From positions 58,225 through 122,224 of the forward strand of contig JBGSIA010000201.1 of NCBI GenBank assembly GCA_041751935.1: 64,000 nt of DNA, read 5' to 3'. This document shows positions 9,248 through 18,995 of the stretch, in pieces. Below the pieces are notes generated by a model. It did no database searches. It was not told the DNA's origin and saw nothing but the letters and a program-made list of their open reading frames with translations. The position numbers and the translations under genes are program-made. The number at the start of each line of letters is the position of its first letter. The stretch's first letter is position 1. This DNA comes from JBBSJZ01 sp041751935 (GTDB lineage: Bacteria; Planctomycetota; Planctomycetia; Pirellulales; Pirellulaceae).

Positions 9248-9969
9248 AACCGCCGTTCAGGATGAGTATGCCGCTGTCCTCCAGCGAGTGTTCGCAGTCG
9301 GGCACATCATGTACCCGACCCGTGGGATTTCGAGGACCAGCCGAAGCTATCCAACGATGTCAGCCCGTGGCCGCAAGCTGACTGCGTCAACCCCACGCGA
9401 GGCGAACTCGCGGAAGAACGATTGAATCAACTGATAGGAATGTCGCTGTAACGAACCGCAGAACTCAGCGATAAGAGACCGCAGAATTCGGCAAATAATT
9501 CGCCTGGCGACATCCATACCGAGTCAGTCCAGCGCCCGCTCCGGTGCGGGTGACCAACGTTATTTCATGTTGAGTGGGTCGCTTCGAGAGTGACTTGGCG
9601 AACCCATTTTTCGGCTGCCGTGCGTCAGCGTTGCGACAGCGTTAGATTACGATCCTGGCGTCTGGGGTCAACCTCAGTTTCGCCAAATTTGCCTTGGCCA
9701 GCCGCCACTTTCCACGCTAAAGCCTTACAGCGTGAGCAGTTGTGATTTGTTGATCGATTTTCCATCAGTGCCAAAAGGCACCCGCCCAACGTGGTGGGTT
9801 TTTGCTTCAGATTGAATATTGCCGGTCACGCGGACTGCAAGACTAATCTGAAATCGACTTTCCGCTGCTTTGATCGACCGAATTCAGTTCGTTCTCGGAT
9901 GCCAGCGACGACTGGTTCTCTGGTAGAATCTCAACTCGTTGCCCTCACCTTGCTATCCATGATTTCCCG
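9248..9969. other. 722-bp gene-free region with several hairpins
   Basis: No ORF here has a recognisable domain or a convincing start. Visible structures include a GC-rich hairpin near 9535-9552, an acgct/agcgt hairpin near 9715-9733, a perfect GTGCC-aaaa-GGCAC hairpin at 9768-9781, and a terminator-like hairpin at 9780-9803. A non-coding RNA or a long 3' untranslated region of rsmH is possible. Confidence 0.5.
9780..9803 (+). terminator. Probable rho-independent terminator, 530 nt downstream of rsmH
   Basis: Stem ACCCGCC/GGTGGGT (one G-T pair) with a 6-base loop, followed by five T residues. It overlaps by two bases a second small hairpin (9768-9781), so the two could be alternative structures. 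The nearest upstream coding gene ends at 9247. Confidence 0.65.
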
Positions 9970-10854
9970 ATGAAAAACAGTGCTTTCATTCCCGTTTTCG
10001 CCATGCTACTGGTTGCGAGTGTTGGCCGAACTGAACAGCCCAGCGAAATTCCATTGTGGGTGTCAGGCGCCCCGGGGTCTGCGGATCGGATGCAGGAGCC
10101 GGAAAATCTGGACCGCGATAGCGGCAAATGCAATGTGACGAATGTTCATCACCCGTCGATCACACCTTTCTTGCCCAGTCCTGACATTGCGACAGGAACG
10201 GCCATTGTGATCGCCCCTGGCGGAGGTCACCGCGTGTTATGTTTGGGGCACGAGGGTTACGACTTAGGCGAATGGTTTGCGGCAAATGGAATCGCCGCTT
10301 TCGTGTTGAAATACCGTTTGGCGAGCGAGAGGGATTCCAGCTATACCGTCGATGATCATGCGCTCGCGGATACCCTGCGCGCGATTCGCATGGTTCGAGC
10401 GAATGCGGCGAAGTGGTCGATTGATCCACAGCGCCTTGGCGTCGTTGGTTTTTCGGCTGGTGGTGAGCTGGCGGCGTTGGCTGGGATGACGGACCAAACC
10501 GGAGACCCAGTCGCGGTGGACCCGATTGATAGAGTCAGCTCGCGACCAGACTATCAAGTGCTGATTTATCCAGGACGATCCGAACGCTTCATAGTCAAGA
10601 AGGGAATGCCACCTGCGTTTATCGCTTTGGGAGCTAAGGACCGCGAGGACATTTCGCTCGGGATGGCTAAACTTTATCTGAAGTACAAAGAGGCTAACGT
10701 GCCATGTGAGCTTCATATTTATGCTAACGCTGGGCACGGCTTCGGATACCGGCATGGAACCACCAGTGCCGCAGGTGACTGGCCACACCGTTTGAAGGAA
10801 TGGCTGGTGGACAGTCAGTTGCTTGCACCTGTTGCGGTCACCTCGACGAACTGA
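9970..10854 (+). CDS. Exported alpha/beta hydrolase (esterase/lipase, acetylxylan-esterase-like)
   Basis: Secreted serine hydrolase of 294 residues. An N-terminal signal peptide (basic start, hydrophobic AFIPVFAMLLVASV, cleavage near residue 20) is followed by the oxyanion-hole strand IVIAPGGGHRVL (about residue 80) and the nucleophile elbow VVGFSAGGELAA (GxSxG, about 160). A candidate catalytic His lies in NAGHGFGYRHG (about 260), and the acid residue is probably in GAKDRED (about 225). This layout matches planctomycete hydrolases annotated as xylanase or acetyl-esterase-like. The substrate, perhaps acetylated polysaccharide, is inference. It is a single gene, convergent with the next. Confidence 0.88.
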   Translation: MKNSAFIPVFAMLLVASVGRTEQPSEIPLWVSGAPGSADRMQEPENLDRDSGKCNVTNVHHPSITPFLPSPDIATGTAIVIAPGGGHRVLCLGHEGYDLGEWFAANGIAAFVLKYRLASERDSSYTVDDHALADTLRAIRMVRANAAKWSIDPQRLGVVGFSAGGELAALAGMTDQTGDPVAVDPIDRVSSRPDYQVLIYPGRSERFIVKKGMPPAFIALGAKDREDISLGMAKLYLKYKEANVPCELHIYANAGHGFGYRHGTTSAAGDWPHRLKEWLVDSQLLAPVAVTSTN

Positions 10855-10936
10855 ATTGTGATCAACGACGGATCGCCTTTCCCAGAGCGCCGTTGACGTC
10901 GTGATTCTCTTTCGTGATCGTTTCTCAAAGCTCGCG

Positions 10937-12049
10937 CTATCGCGAGGACGACTGGGGTGTGCGAGCAATACGAGTACCGGATTGAACGTCCGGATCGATC
11001 CGTTGCAATCCGATGGAAGCCAAGTGTGCGTTCACGGATACGAGTTCTTGCTCAGGGAGATGCATCGCGATCTTGGACCAATATTCGCGGTCATTGACCA
11101 GCATCAGGGCCAATGAGATTGATGAATCGTCATGCGCGATCCGCAATCGCTTGACAACACGTTGCACCCGAGCCTTCTGTTCGGCGTCCAAGTCGGCTGG
11201 ATTCATCGAGTTCAGTAACGGTAACACGACACAGCCCCAGCTCAGCAATTGACGCTCAGCAATGGTGCGCGTTGTGACTTGGCCGCTTCCCAAATCAGCA
11301 ACCTGTTGTGCAACGTCGGCCAGTGTCGGCATTGGGCTGCGTCCAGCAATCAGCAGCATTGCCTGTTCCGTTTGACGCGTCAGTTCACCGATACATCGTC
11401 CCCGAAGCAGGCGGCGAAACAGAGGCTGGAAATGCTCGTCGAACACAGTTTTGTTTTGTTGCCGCAGGTGCAACAGCGTGTTCGCATGGTAGCGATCTTG
11501 CAGTGATCCTCGTGTTACCTCACAAGTGACGTTGCCGAATTCGGGTTGTACCAGCAGAGCCTTTTCTCCGCTGTTGGGAAGCCATGATTCAATTCGCACG
11601 TGACTCGCATCGGTTACCGAAAGCATCAAGTGCTGTGTGTCGGTCTGGCAGACATAGTGCAATGACGGGATGCCGCGTTGCGCCGTCACCGTGATGCTTT
11701 CTTGAATACCCGGCTCGCGACGTTGTTGAGTGCCCTGGCGGTGTCGCGGTGGATCGAGTTGCAATCGACCCTGGATGAACTGGAACCGCACGAAGCCGGC
11801 GGAGTCGAAGAGAGCTGGATCGTGAAGTCCAGGCGATTCAGAAGATAAGGATGAAGCGGCCGATGAGCTGGCTACTGAATTACTTGCGGGTGTATCCGGC
11901 ACACGCTCGGCAGATTCTGGAGGCGGTCCCGTCGCTTCGGGAGATCGAGCTTCGGGCGGTCCCTGTGCAAGAGACGCCCTCCTTCGCTCAGAATCAAACG
12001 CTGAAATGGACAAGCCGAAAACGACGGCTAGCAGCAAACGCCACCTCAT
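10937..12049 (-). CDS. Hypothetical exported protein, planctomycete type
   Basis: Product of about 370 residues with no domain I can name. Starting at the ATG at 12049 gives MRWRLLLAVVFGLSISAF, a good signal peptide, and the upstream gggagg stretch could act as a ribosome-binding site; the frame stays open to 12142 but the extra residues look non-coding. After the signal comes a Pro/Glu/Ser-rich linker, a beta-rich middle part (VSVTDA-SHVRIESWLP region) and a helical C-terminal third with HEAT-like spacing (SGQVTTRTIAERQLLSWG and following). It probably acts in the periplasm. No operon partner. Confidence 0.65.
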   Translation of the reverse strand: MRWRLLLAVVFGLSISAFDSERRRASLAQGPPEARSPEATGPPPESAERVPDTPASNSVASSSAASSLSSESPGLHDPALFDSAGFVRFQFIQGRLQLDPPRHRQGTQQRREPGIQESITVTAQRGIPSLHYVCQTDTQHLMLSVTDASHVRIESWLPNSGEKALLVQPEFGNVTCEVTRGSLQDRYHANTLLHLRQQNKTVFDEHFQPLFRRLLRGRCIGELTRQTEQAMLLIAGRSPMPTLADVAQQVADLGSGQVTTRTIAERQLLSWGCVVLPLLNSMNPADLDAEQKARVQRVVKRLRIAHDDSSISLALMLVNDREYWSKIAMHLPEQELVSVNAHLASIGLQRIDPDVQSGTRIARTPQSSSR

Positions 12050-12414
12050 CCCTACACCCTCCCTATCCTTGGGATCGTCCGTCCGCAATTGCGGTTCAGA
12101 CGGGGTTGTCAATTGATTCGGTACACGCGCAGACCGGCCCACTGTCGGGCTGGCCCGACGAGTCCAATGGTCTCTTATCGGTTAAACCGACGCATATTAT
12201 CAAGTGCAATTTCTAAGTGCACCGGTCAAGCCATCACGCGACTTCAGTTCAAATACCGCTATCGTTGAATCTTGCCTCAAGGGAATTGTCCGCGTAACCG
12301 AAATATTCAGATAGCTGTTTCCGGCGATCCGATTTCGGCGATTCGATTGACCGCCACCACCGTCCTCCGGTTTCGTCCAAACTGTACCGCGATTTTCCCT
12401 ACGGGCTTTCCCTG
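12050..12414. other. Intergenic region between divergent hypothetical genes
   Basis: The 365 bases should hold the promoters of the leftward exported protein and the rightward lipoprotein. I see no clear promoter pair, repeat or RNA gene in it. Confidence 0.4.
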
Positions 12415-12885
12415 ATGAAACGACGCACAACCAACCGATTCGGAATATCCGCTTGGATACTGATGATCACCTCAGTCGTCATGTTGCTGCCGAGTCTGGG
12501 GTGCCAATTGTGCTGTGACGGAGACGAGTTGTCCTACCCTGCCTACGGTGGGGCTTGGCAGCGAACGCGTCGCGATGGTGGACGCGTGGGCAGCCTGTTC
12601 GACCCTGCGGGTGGCCGAGCCGCGGTGTTGATCAATCGAGACGACCCCACCAGCGTCGACGAGCAATATCGGGATCGCGAGTCCGAGCGCACGGCCGATG
12701 ATAAAGCCCCAGATGAGAAAGACCCTGATGAGAAAGAGGCGGACGATGCCGAGAGCAAGAGCAAACCGCTCACGGACGACGAAGAAGCCGCAGAACTGAA
12801 GCGTCGCTCCGATCGCATCAAGGACCTTGAGTTAGACGACATCAGTATCGTTCCCGGAGAACCGGCTCCCCCTCAGTTGCAGTAG
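12415..12885 (+). CDS. Hypothetical acidic lipoprotein
   Basis: Small protein of 156 residues with a basic N-terminus, a hydrophobic segment (ISAWILMITSVVMLLPS) and the lipobox-like LPSLGC, so probably lipid-anchored after cleavage before Cys30. The mature part is low-complexity and highly charged, with Asp/Glu/Lys repeats (DEKDPDEKEADD) around residues 95-130. No known domain is visible and the function is unknown. It lies 104 bases upstream of apt on the same strand. Confidence 0.7.
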   Translation: MKRRTTNRFGISAWILMITSVVMLLPSLGCQLCCDGDELSYPAYGGAWQRTRRDGGRVGSLFDPAGGRAAVLINRDDPTSVDEQYRDRESERTADDKAPDEKDPDEKEADDAESKSKPLTDDEEAAELKRRSDRIKDLELDDISIVPGEPAPPQLQ

Positions 12886-12989
12886 CTGGCTAAGTGGGTC
12901 AAACTTGCCAAGTCTGAATTCCACGTTTGATCGCCTCTGACAAACGCGATTCATCTTCAATACTGTACACTTGGTACCCGAGACAGTTC

Positions 12990-13565
12990 ATGGTCGACTT
13001 GACGAAGTTCATTCGAGACATTCCGGATTATCCCAAGCCAGGAATTCTGTTCCGCGATATCACGCCACTGCTTGCGGACGCCAAGGCCATTGTGGCTGCT
13101 TGCGACGCCTTGACCAAACCGTTTCTGGGTCAAAAAATCGATTTGGTCGCTGCGGCCGAAGCGCGAGGATTCATCTTTGCAGCACCGATCGCAGAACGGC
13201 TAGGTGCTGGTTTTGTACCCATTCGCAAACCGGGGAAACTGCCCTTCAATTTGCATTCGTTTGCTTATGAGCTGGAGTACGGACGTGATGAACTTCAGAT
13301 TCACATCGATGGCGTTCGGCCGGGCCAGAGGGTGCTATTGGTCGATGACCTGCTAGCAACCGGCGGCACGATGCAAGCGTGTTGCCGGCTATTGGAAAAG
13401 TGCGATGCCGAGATCGTAGGCTGCACGTTTTTGATTCATCTGGTTCCGCTTGGCGGCGAGGAACGACTCAGTCCCTACTCGGTGCACTCGGTTCTGCGCT
13501 ACGAGCAAGACGACCGCGAAACGGAACTCAGCATTCAAAACGAGTTGCCTGGACCCTCGGTTTAA
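12990..13565 (+). CDS. apt: Adenine phosphoribosyltransferase
   Basis: Cytoplasmic purine-salvage enzyme converting adenine and PRPP to AMP. From the ATG at 12990 the 191-residue product starts MVDLTKFIRDIPDYPKPGIL, which matches the APT N-terminus including FRDITPLL. The PRPP-binding motif VLLVDDLLATGGTM is near residue 115, and EARGFIFAAPIAERLG contributes to the base pocket. The frame is open to 12927 but the added residues do not resemble the family, so the shorter start is chosen. It converges with the next gene, with only 27 bases between the stops. Confidence 0.96.
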   Translation: MVDLTKFIRDIPDYPKPGILFRDITPLLADAKAIVAACDALTKPFLGQKIDLVAAAEARGFIFAAPIAERLGAGFVPIRKPGKLPFNLHSFAYELEYGRDELQIHIDGVRPGQRVLLVDDLLATGGTMQACCRLLEKCDAEIVGCTFLIHLVPLGGEERLSPYSVHSVLRYEQDDRETELSIQNELPGPSV

Positions 13566-13592
13566 TCTGCTTGGCTGTGCAATCCTGGCTCT

Positions 13593-14114
13593 CTAAAGCC
13601 ATTGCCCCAATTCGTGGCTGACGCCGTGGTAAATCCAATTGGCTGCATCCTCAATGTGTGATGCTGTTCCCAAGTGATCGCCAACGCCAGGCATCGCCAT
13701 CACGATAAACAGCACCAACGCAAATCCCGCATATGCGACGGACGAATCAGTCATCGAGGCTCGAGATCGAGTCGGTAGCAAGGGCGAGTACCATGCTCCG
13801 ATTTGTGGTTCGGGAGTGACGTCACGCAACCGACGAAGTCCTATTTGCGTTTCACCGTCGGGGCTGTGATAAAACCACTGGGCGTGTGTTTCGGTTTTCG
13901 TTCCATCGTAATCCAGTATCCACGGTGTGCCGACTTTCAACCGCTTTGCTGCTCGTGCTGGGACGACGATGGTGAATCCGTCGATCGACGTTTCCTGAAT
14001 GATTACATTCACCTTCCGCCGCCCAATGATCAGCGATCCTGCAGAGCAATCGGCCGAGATTTTACAGCGATAGAACGATTCGTTGGTGCTGGAGTCGACA
14101 GGTGCGATCATCAC
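13593..14114 (-). CDS. PilZ-like domain protein with C-terminal membrane segment
   Basis: Protein of 173 residues. Residues about 15-95 resemble a divergent PilZ-type beta barrel: a basic YRC..RRKVNVIIQ stretch, TSIDGFTIVVP in the position of the DxSxxG motif, then KVGTPWILDY and GLRRL. The canonical RxxxR is not clear, so cyclic-di-GMP binding is uncertain. A single hydrophobic segment (YAGFALVLFIVMAMPG, about 127-142) follows, with a short tail. Function unknown; the PilZ assignment is inference from pattern only. Confidence 0.6.
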   Translation of the reverse strand: MMIAPVDSSTNESFYRCKISADCSAGSLIIGRRKVNVIIQETSIDGFTIVVPARAAKRLKVGTPWILDYDGTKTETHAQWFYHSPDGETQIGLRRLRDVTPEPQIGAWYSPLLPTRSRASMTDSSVAYAGFALVLFIVMAMPGVGDHLGTASHIEDAANWIYHGVSHELGQWL

Positions 14115-14890
14115 AATGGCGCCTTCAGAATAGGAAGCGTGGACGCAGACGGAAAAGAAGTGAAAGTGTAGAAACGATTTCTAAAAACTCGCTTGCCCTT
14201 ACTTAGAACACATCCGAAAACCGTGAGTCGACGGCGCTAACCGCGGGTGGCTCTTCGGTTTTCGGATAGGTTCTTAGGCAATGCATCTCCAAGGGTTGTT
14301 ACCGCAATTGGGGCCCGGATATTTTTTCTGTTCATTCCTAGCGAAAGCGTACCTGATTCGCTTTCACCGTGACGCCCCTGTTTCTCCAAGGGATAGTGGA
14401 ATCATTGAGATTCGTTAACCACTTCTCAAACTATGACGACTATAACGATTCTGCGAGCTGTTAGGCTCCGAAGGATCGTCGCCCAGGGGATCATGAATCT
14501 TGCGGATGCAAGTTCAATTTGGTCGAAGGTATAGGCAGCGATCTATTGCGAGAGTTTGATTTTCATAGAGGCTGCGAAATAACATTGACGACGGAGCGGG
14601 GGGAGCAAGATTCAGTTGTTGCGACAAAGAAAACGCCGCGCGAGTATGTGAGCCGCATGGGTGCTTTGGTATGGTGCTTCGGAAAAAGCAGGGATAACTG
14701 AAAGACCAAATACAGCTAAGTCGGGATTCGAAATCCATCCTCCAGGTATAAACTCAATCGCTAGTCCCCCACAGAAATTTTGATTTTAGGCGAGCGGCAA
14801 ATTAGTTCATATCACGTAGCAGTGTCTCGCCGAGACGCTGATTCGAGTCTCGACTACTTGGGACGGGGATACTTTTTCCTGCCGCACGCC
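14115..14890. other. 776-bp gene-free region with a strong inverted repeat
   Basis: No ORF here looks real. The region contains a perfect 12-bp inverted repeat at 14212-14223/14256-14267 and a smaller GAAAGCG/CGCTTTC hairpin near 14341-14363. AT content is higher than in neighbouring genes, which suggests decayed or extragenic repeat DNA. Confidence 0.45.
14212..14267. repeat. Inverted repeat with 12-bp perfect arms, REP/MITE-like
   Basis: Arms ATCCGAAAACCG and CGGTTTTCGGAT flank a 32-bp GC-rich core. Weak symmetry continues outward (cttagaac on the left, gttcttag on the right). There is no poly-T tail, so an extragenic palindromic or miniature mobile element is more likely than a terminator. 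Confidence 0.6.
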
Positions 14891-15664
14891 TTAGTAACGG
14901 CGCAACACGAACACAGCATCCGTCAAGTCGTTGTCGATCTTGCGTGGATTCTCGATCTCGTAGTCGAAGTCGAAAACACCCACGATTTGGAATATGTCGG
15001 CGACTTTAGCAAACAGCGTTTTCACTTGCCGATCCGTGTACAGTCGAAGTGGGAACTCGCTACGAATTTGTTCTTTGCGACCGCTACGCATCTTAGCTGT
15101 TACGATTACCCGCAAAGTCTCGCGCCGTGCCCGACGATCGAATCCGACTACTTTCAGCGTCACGTGTACCTTGGTGCCGCCGCTGGTCGCAGTCCAACGC
15201 TCTGTTGATTCTGGGTCCGCATCGAGCGGGATGATATGAAAACCAAGAATATAGATGCCTCCGGGACGCAGATGGTCCGCAACGCTTCGCAAATGGGCCT
15301 CGGCGTCCGCTTCACTTAACAGATGTCGAAACGTATTGAAGGTACAGAACGCAGCGTCGAAGGTTTGCCCCAAATTCATCTGCGTCATATCACCTTGCAC
15401 AAGGTTGGCGGACCGTTCCTGCCGCTTCAGCCGTTGGCGCAAGTAGGCAAGCATTTTGGCGGAAAGATCCAATCCCGTGACGTCGTAGCCGAGTCCAGCC
15501 ATCGCGCTGACAAGCCGACCACTACCGCACCCTGGTTCTAGCAACGATCGGACGTCGCCACTCGCAAATCGGTCGAACGCTTGCTGAAAAAAAGCAACCT
15601 CCGCCGGCGTCTCGTCGCGAAACACCATGTCAAAGTACTGAGGATGGTCGTACCAGTCGGGCAT
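14891..15664 (-). CDS. Class I SAM-dependent methyltransferase
   Basis: Cytoplasmic methyltransferase of 257 residues with a Rossmann fold. Motif I is LLEPGCGSGRLVSAM (about residues 42-56), the post-I acidic strand is VTGLDLSAKML (about 62-72), the motif II region is VQGDMTQMN and the motif III region is LRPGGIYILGFH (about 135-146). The N-terminus MPDWYDHPQYFDMVF is typical of stand-alone methyltransferases of the Methyltransf_25 group. The substrate cannot be deduced. It lies alone between two gene-poor regions. Confidence 0.9.
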   Translation of the reverse strand: MPDWYDHPQYFDMVFRDETPAEVAFFQQAFDRFASGDVRSLLEPGCGSGRLVSAMAGLGYDVTGLDLSAKMLAYLRQRLKRQERSANLVQGDMTQMNLGQTFDAAFCTFNTFRHLLSEADAEAHLRSVADHLRPGGIYILGFHIIPLDADPESTERWTATSGGTKVHVTLKVVGFDRRARRETLRVIVTAKMRSGRKEQIRSEFPLRLYTDRQVKTLFAKVADIFQIVGVFDFDYEIENPRKIDNDLTDAVFVLRRY

Positions 15665-16067
15665 GTTTTGGACATTTTTTTAAAGAAGTTTGCACAGGAA
15701 AATGGCGATTCCTATGCGGATTTCGCAGAACTGTACCGTCAAACCGCACTCTGCTCTACAAGCCTAGTGTTTTTCGATGCACCATAGGCTATGCACCTCT
15801 GCATTGGTTTTACGTAAAATCGCGAGGGTAGTCCTGAGGCAAACAGAGCCCTTATCAGACCATGTAAACCGCAAAGATTTTAGCATTTGGAATGTGCCGG
15901 CCTCCGGCCTAGATCAATCACCATTCCTTCAGCAGTCTCCGACATTGAACTAAATCACTTAAACTGAAGTGCTTACATCTCGCAAATCACCGACGGATGT
16001 GACGCTGGCCGCTCAATCGCGCGGTCCGCATCAACACGCGTCTCATCGCTACGCGTATGCCTGCACG
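15665..16067. other. Intergenic region, nothing confident
   Basis: About 400 bases between two leftward genes. Only a short GCCGG-cct-CCGGC hairpin at 15896-15908 stands out. No coding potential is seen. Confidence 0.4.
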
Positions 16068-18995
16068 CTATGCGGAGCGTTTTCGACTGCGACCGGTTGC
16101 AGTGTTGAAGCTTCGTTTAGGACTGTCAATGCCTACGTCGCGAAGCAGTGGCTGTGACGGCTGAGCTGAAGATAACAGTTCTCTTTCTCGCAGGTACTTG
16201 CTGACCAAGTGAAGCATCGAGTCGCGGAAACGCGATGCGTCTTGACCCTCTTCGATCCACGCTCGCACCTCGATCCGTTGGGACGATTTGCCGACACAGA
16301 CCAAAGTGGCTTGCGGCCCAGGCGCCAGCAACACGTCGGGTTGATCGATCACCAACTCTTGTAATGTTCGACAAATGTCCGCCGGTCGCACGTCGCGCTT
16401 GACGGCAACTTCGATCGAGATCGCCTGCAAACGGCCAGCCCCCATCCAGTTGACGACTTCTTCACAGACAAAATTCTTGTTTGGCACGATGACTTCCCGG
16501 CCTTCATCGTCAGACAAAACCGTACAACGAAACCTTTGAGCAGCCACGCGACCCGTAACACGACCCACCGTGATCAAGTCTCCTAGCCGTGCGGGCTTTT
16601 CGAAAAGGACGACGAATCCTCCAAACAGGTTTCGTACCATGTCTTGAAGTCCAAAACCCAAACCGATTGTCAGACCCACGGCTAACCATTGGATCGTTTG
16701 CCAACGAATACCGATCCAAGTACAGGCCACTAAACATCCGACACCGAATAACAAGAATCGCCCGAGCACCAAGGAGAAATGCTCCATCCCTTCATCGAAC
16801 GAGACTCGTTGTAGGACCAATGCGTCAAACAGTGCAGGTAACAGTTTGGCTAATTGAAAGGCGACGAACATCGTGGCCGCGGCAAGCAAAAGATGCAAAA
16901 CCGTAACCGGCGTCTGGGCGACGACTGAACGACTGAGCGGATTCCCCGCAGCATCCACGGTTGATTCGGTGATCGTATCCTGGACACTCCATACCACCGG
17001 ATTGCCCATGCGTACGTTAGGAAATACGTCAATCCACAGCCAACCGAAGCATACGATCGCCGCGAGCACCAAGGCACATTGGCACAAGAACGCGAGATGG
17101 TGTTTCAGTTCCAAATAGTGCTCAGCCAATACGCCCAGAGTCGGCTCGACTTTGATTTCACCGTACTCGTCAAACTGTCGTGGAGTCGCGGTTCCCGTCA
17201 GCATCTGCCAAACGCGTCCCGAAACGATCTTGACGGCGGACCAGAGCGTCATGGCGATCAACAGGCAAACGAGTGTCGTGATCGCCCGTGTGATGATCAC
17301 ATTCGCTGTGAAGCCATAACCAAGCGCGGACAACACGACCATCGCCAGTGGAAAGCCAACACCGAAAATGTAGATGACGAACCGCAGTCGATGAATCACG
17401 CTGCCGCCAAACTTGGCGATGAACGGTTCCAAGAATCCGCCAGTCGGTCGCAGTGCAAGATGAAACGTCCAAGCGACAAGAAACAGAGCGATGATGAACT
17501 CAATTCTCGCTGTCGACTCACGCCACAAACCGTGGTCGACCAACGACGTCACGGTGATCACGTAGGCGGCTAAAACCAAGCCAAACCCAATCAACGTCAA
17601 GTAGGCGCTTGCACGCTGGCGACGTGGAAGCTTGATTTCAAGGTGTCGATCGACAAACCCATTGCCTCGCAGCAATTGACGCGGCACTTCAACTAGCAAC
17701 GCGACCAAACTCGCCGCATAAAATCCACTTGACGATTGCAGCGTTGACTCCGATACAATTCCAGCGCCCAACCAGCGGGCAATCAAATACAACGTGCCAG
17801 GAAAGGCTGCGGCGATTAGCGGCGTTAGCACGCTTGCCGCCAGTTTGCGTGTGCCCTCCGTTGCATCTTTCAGTCGACGTCGTGAGCCAATACCAACTAA
17901 CCAAGTGACGGCTCGCCAACGGACAATCCCGATCAACAAGATCCAAGCGATCAGCCCGATGCCGCTGGCAGGATCAGCATCCCATTTACGTTTCAGCGTG
18001 AACCCAATCTCGCCGCTTCGTTGTGAGTCAAAAATAGCCGCCAAACCACGGGGCGACTTTTGAAAATCGTCAAGATCCAGTGGACTGCCACTACGAATCC
18101 AAATAATGTTCTGGGCTATCAGCGTGCGGAAGTCCGCCGTTAATTTTGTCGACGCTGTGGTGATCGAATCAAGCTCGCTCAAAGATTGCTGGTAATCCTG
18201 ATAGCCTTGCTTCAAGGCAGCGAGCCAACGACTACGCTGATACAGCAGTTCCTGAATTTTTGTCACGAGCGACGAGTATTGGAAGCTCGTGGAATCGAGT
18301 CCCGCTTCCGCCAAGATCTCGGCTGTTTGCCTCGCGGTCTCCGCTCCGTCGAAACGCACCATTTCGAGTTCTAACTGCTTTGCTCGCCAGCGCCCTAATT
18401 CTTCAGTAGAAAACAGCGATGTGGAATCAGTCGCTTGCCAAACGCTCAGCTGTTCTTTCTTGTGCTGCAGCAGCAAGCCGACCGTCGGAGTCATTCCATA
18501 CTGCGAAAGTTTGTTACTTACTTCCTCCAGATCACGCGTGGTTCCAGCCAACTTTGCACGAGCATCACTGACGCGCTGGGCCAATACCTCGTGCGTCTGA
18601 GCTAGCAGCACCCATTGCTGGGCGAAATCCGCGTTCTGGTTAGCAACCTTAGCAACGACCGGCGACGCTGACTGGGCAATCTTTCTAAACTGCTCGGCGC
18701 TGTGCTGTGCCGATTGAATTCGCGTCAAGCCAAGCGATGTGCTGGAGTTTGTGGGCTGGGACGTAGCGTAAGCGGGCTGACTAGAAGCATACGTCGGCTG
18801 AACAGAAGGATACGTCGGCTGGGATGTTGTGAATGTTGGTTGTCCAGACGACAGCGACGGATAGGAGTTTGAATAAGAAGGATAGGAGTTCGGATAGACG
18901 GTGGACTGAGCCGACAAGCGACCCGAGATGGTGGCGATCAGCACCATTGTCGTGAGGACAGACTTCAAGAGCTTCAACCGGCTGCCGAGCATCAT
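16068..18995 (-). CDS. Large mechanosensitive channel protein, MscS superfamily (MscK-like)
   Basis: Membrane tension-gated channel of about 975 residues. From the ATG at 18995 there is a signal peptide (KSVLTTMVLIATISGRLSA), then a Tyr/Pro/Ser repeat tract, then a long coiled-coil periplasmic region (about 75-290), then about ten hydrophobic segments, and finally the conserved MscS pore and beta domain: GLTIGLGFGLQDMVRNLFGG, FEKPARLGDLITVG, and DDEGREVIVPNKNFV. The GFGLQ and NLFGG stretches correspond to the pore helix and its kink. The longest frame starts at 19082, but the extra residues look non-coding. A role in osmotic protection is known for the family. Confidence 0.9.
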   Translation of the reverse strand: MMLGSRLKLLKSVLTTMVLIATISGRLSAQSTVYPNSYPSYSNSYPSLSSGQPTFTTSQPTYPSVQPTYASSQPAYATSQPTNSSTSLGLTRIQSAQHSAEQFRKIAQSASPVVAKVANQNADFAQQWVLLAQTHEVLAQRVSDARAKLAGTTRDLEEVSNKLSQYGMTPTVGLLLQHKKEQLSVWQATDSTSLFSTEELGRWRAKQLELEMVRFDGAETARQTAEILAEAGLDSTSFQYSSLVTKIQELLYQRSRWLAALKQGYQDYQQSLSELDSITTASTKLTADFRTLIAQNIIWIRSGSPLDLDDFQKSPRGLAAIFDSQRSGEIGFTLKRKWDADPASGIGLIAWILLIGIVRWRAVTWLVGIGSRRRLKDATEGTRKLAASVLTPLIAAAFPGTLYLIARWLGAGIVSESTLQSSSGFYAASLVALLVEVPRQLLRGNGFVDRHLEIKLPRRQRASAYLTLIGFGLVLAAYVITVTSLVDHGLWRESTARIEFIIALFLVAWTFHLALRPTGGFLEPFIAKFGGSVIHRLRFVIYIFGVGFPLAMVVLSALGYGFTANVIITRAITTLVCLLIAMTLWSAVKIVSGRVWQMLTGTATPRQFDEYGEIKVEPTLGVLAEHYLELKHHLAFLCQCALVLAAIVCFGWLWIDVFPNVRMGNPVVWSVQDTITESTVDAAGNPLSRSVVAQTPVTVLHLLLAAATMFVAFQLAKLLPALFDALVLQRVSFDEGMEHFSLVLGRFLLFGVGCLVACTWIGIRWQTIQWLAVGLTIGLGFGLQDMVRNLFGGFVVLFEKPARLGDLITVGRVTGRVAAQRFRCTVLSDDEGREVIVPNKNFVCEEVVNWMGAGRLQAISIEVAVKRDVRPADICRTLQELVIDQPDVLLAPGPQATLVCVGKSSQRIEVRAWIEEGQDASRFRDSMLHLVSKYLRERELLSSAQPSQPLLRDVGIDSPKRSFNTATGRSRKRSA

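Noticed and set aside
14715..14745. tRNA-like T-arm (ggattcgaaatcc)
   Set aside because: No matching acceptor stem, anticodon arm or D-arm around it.
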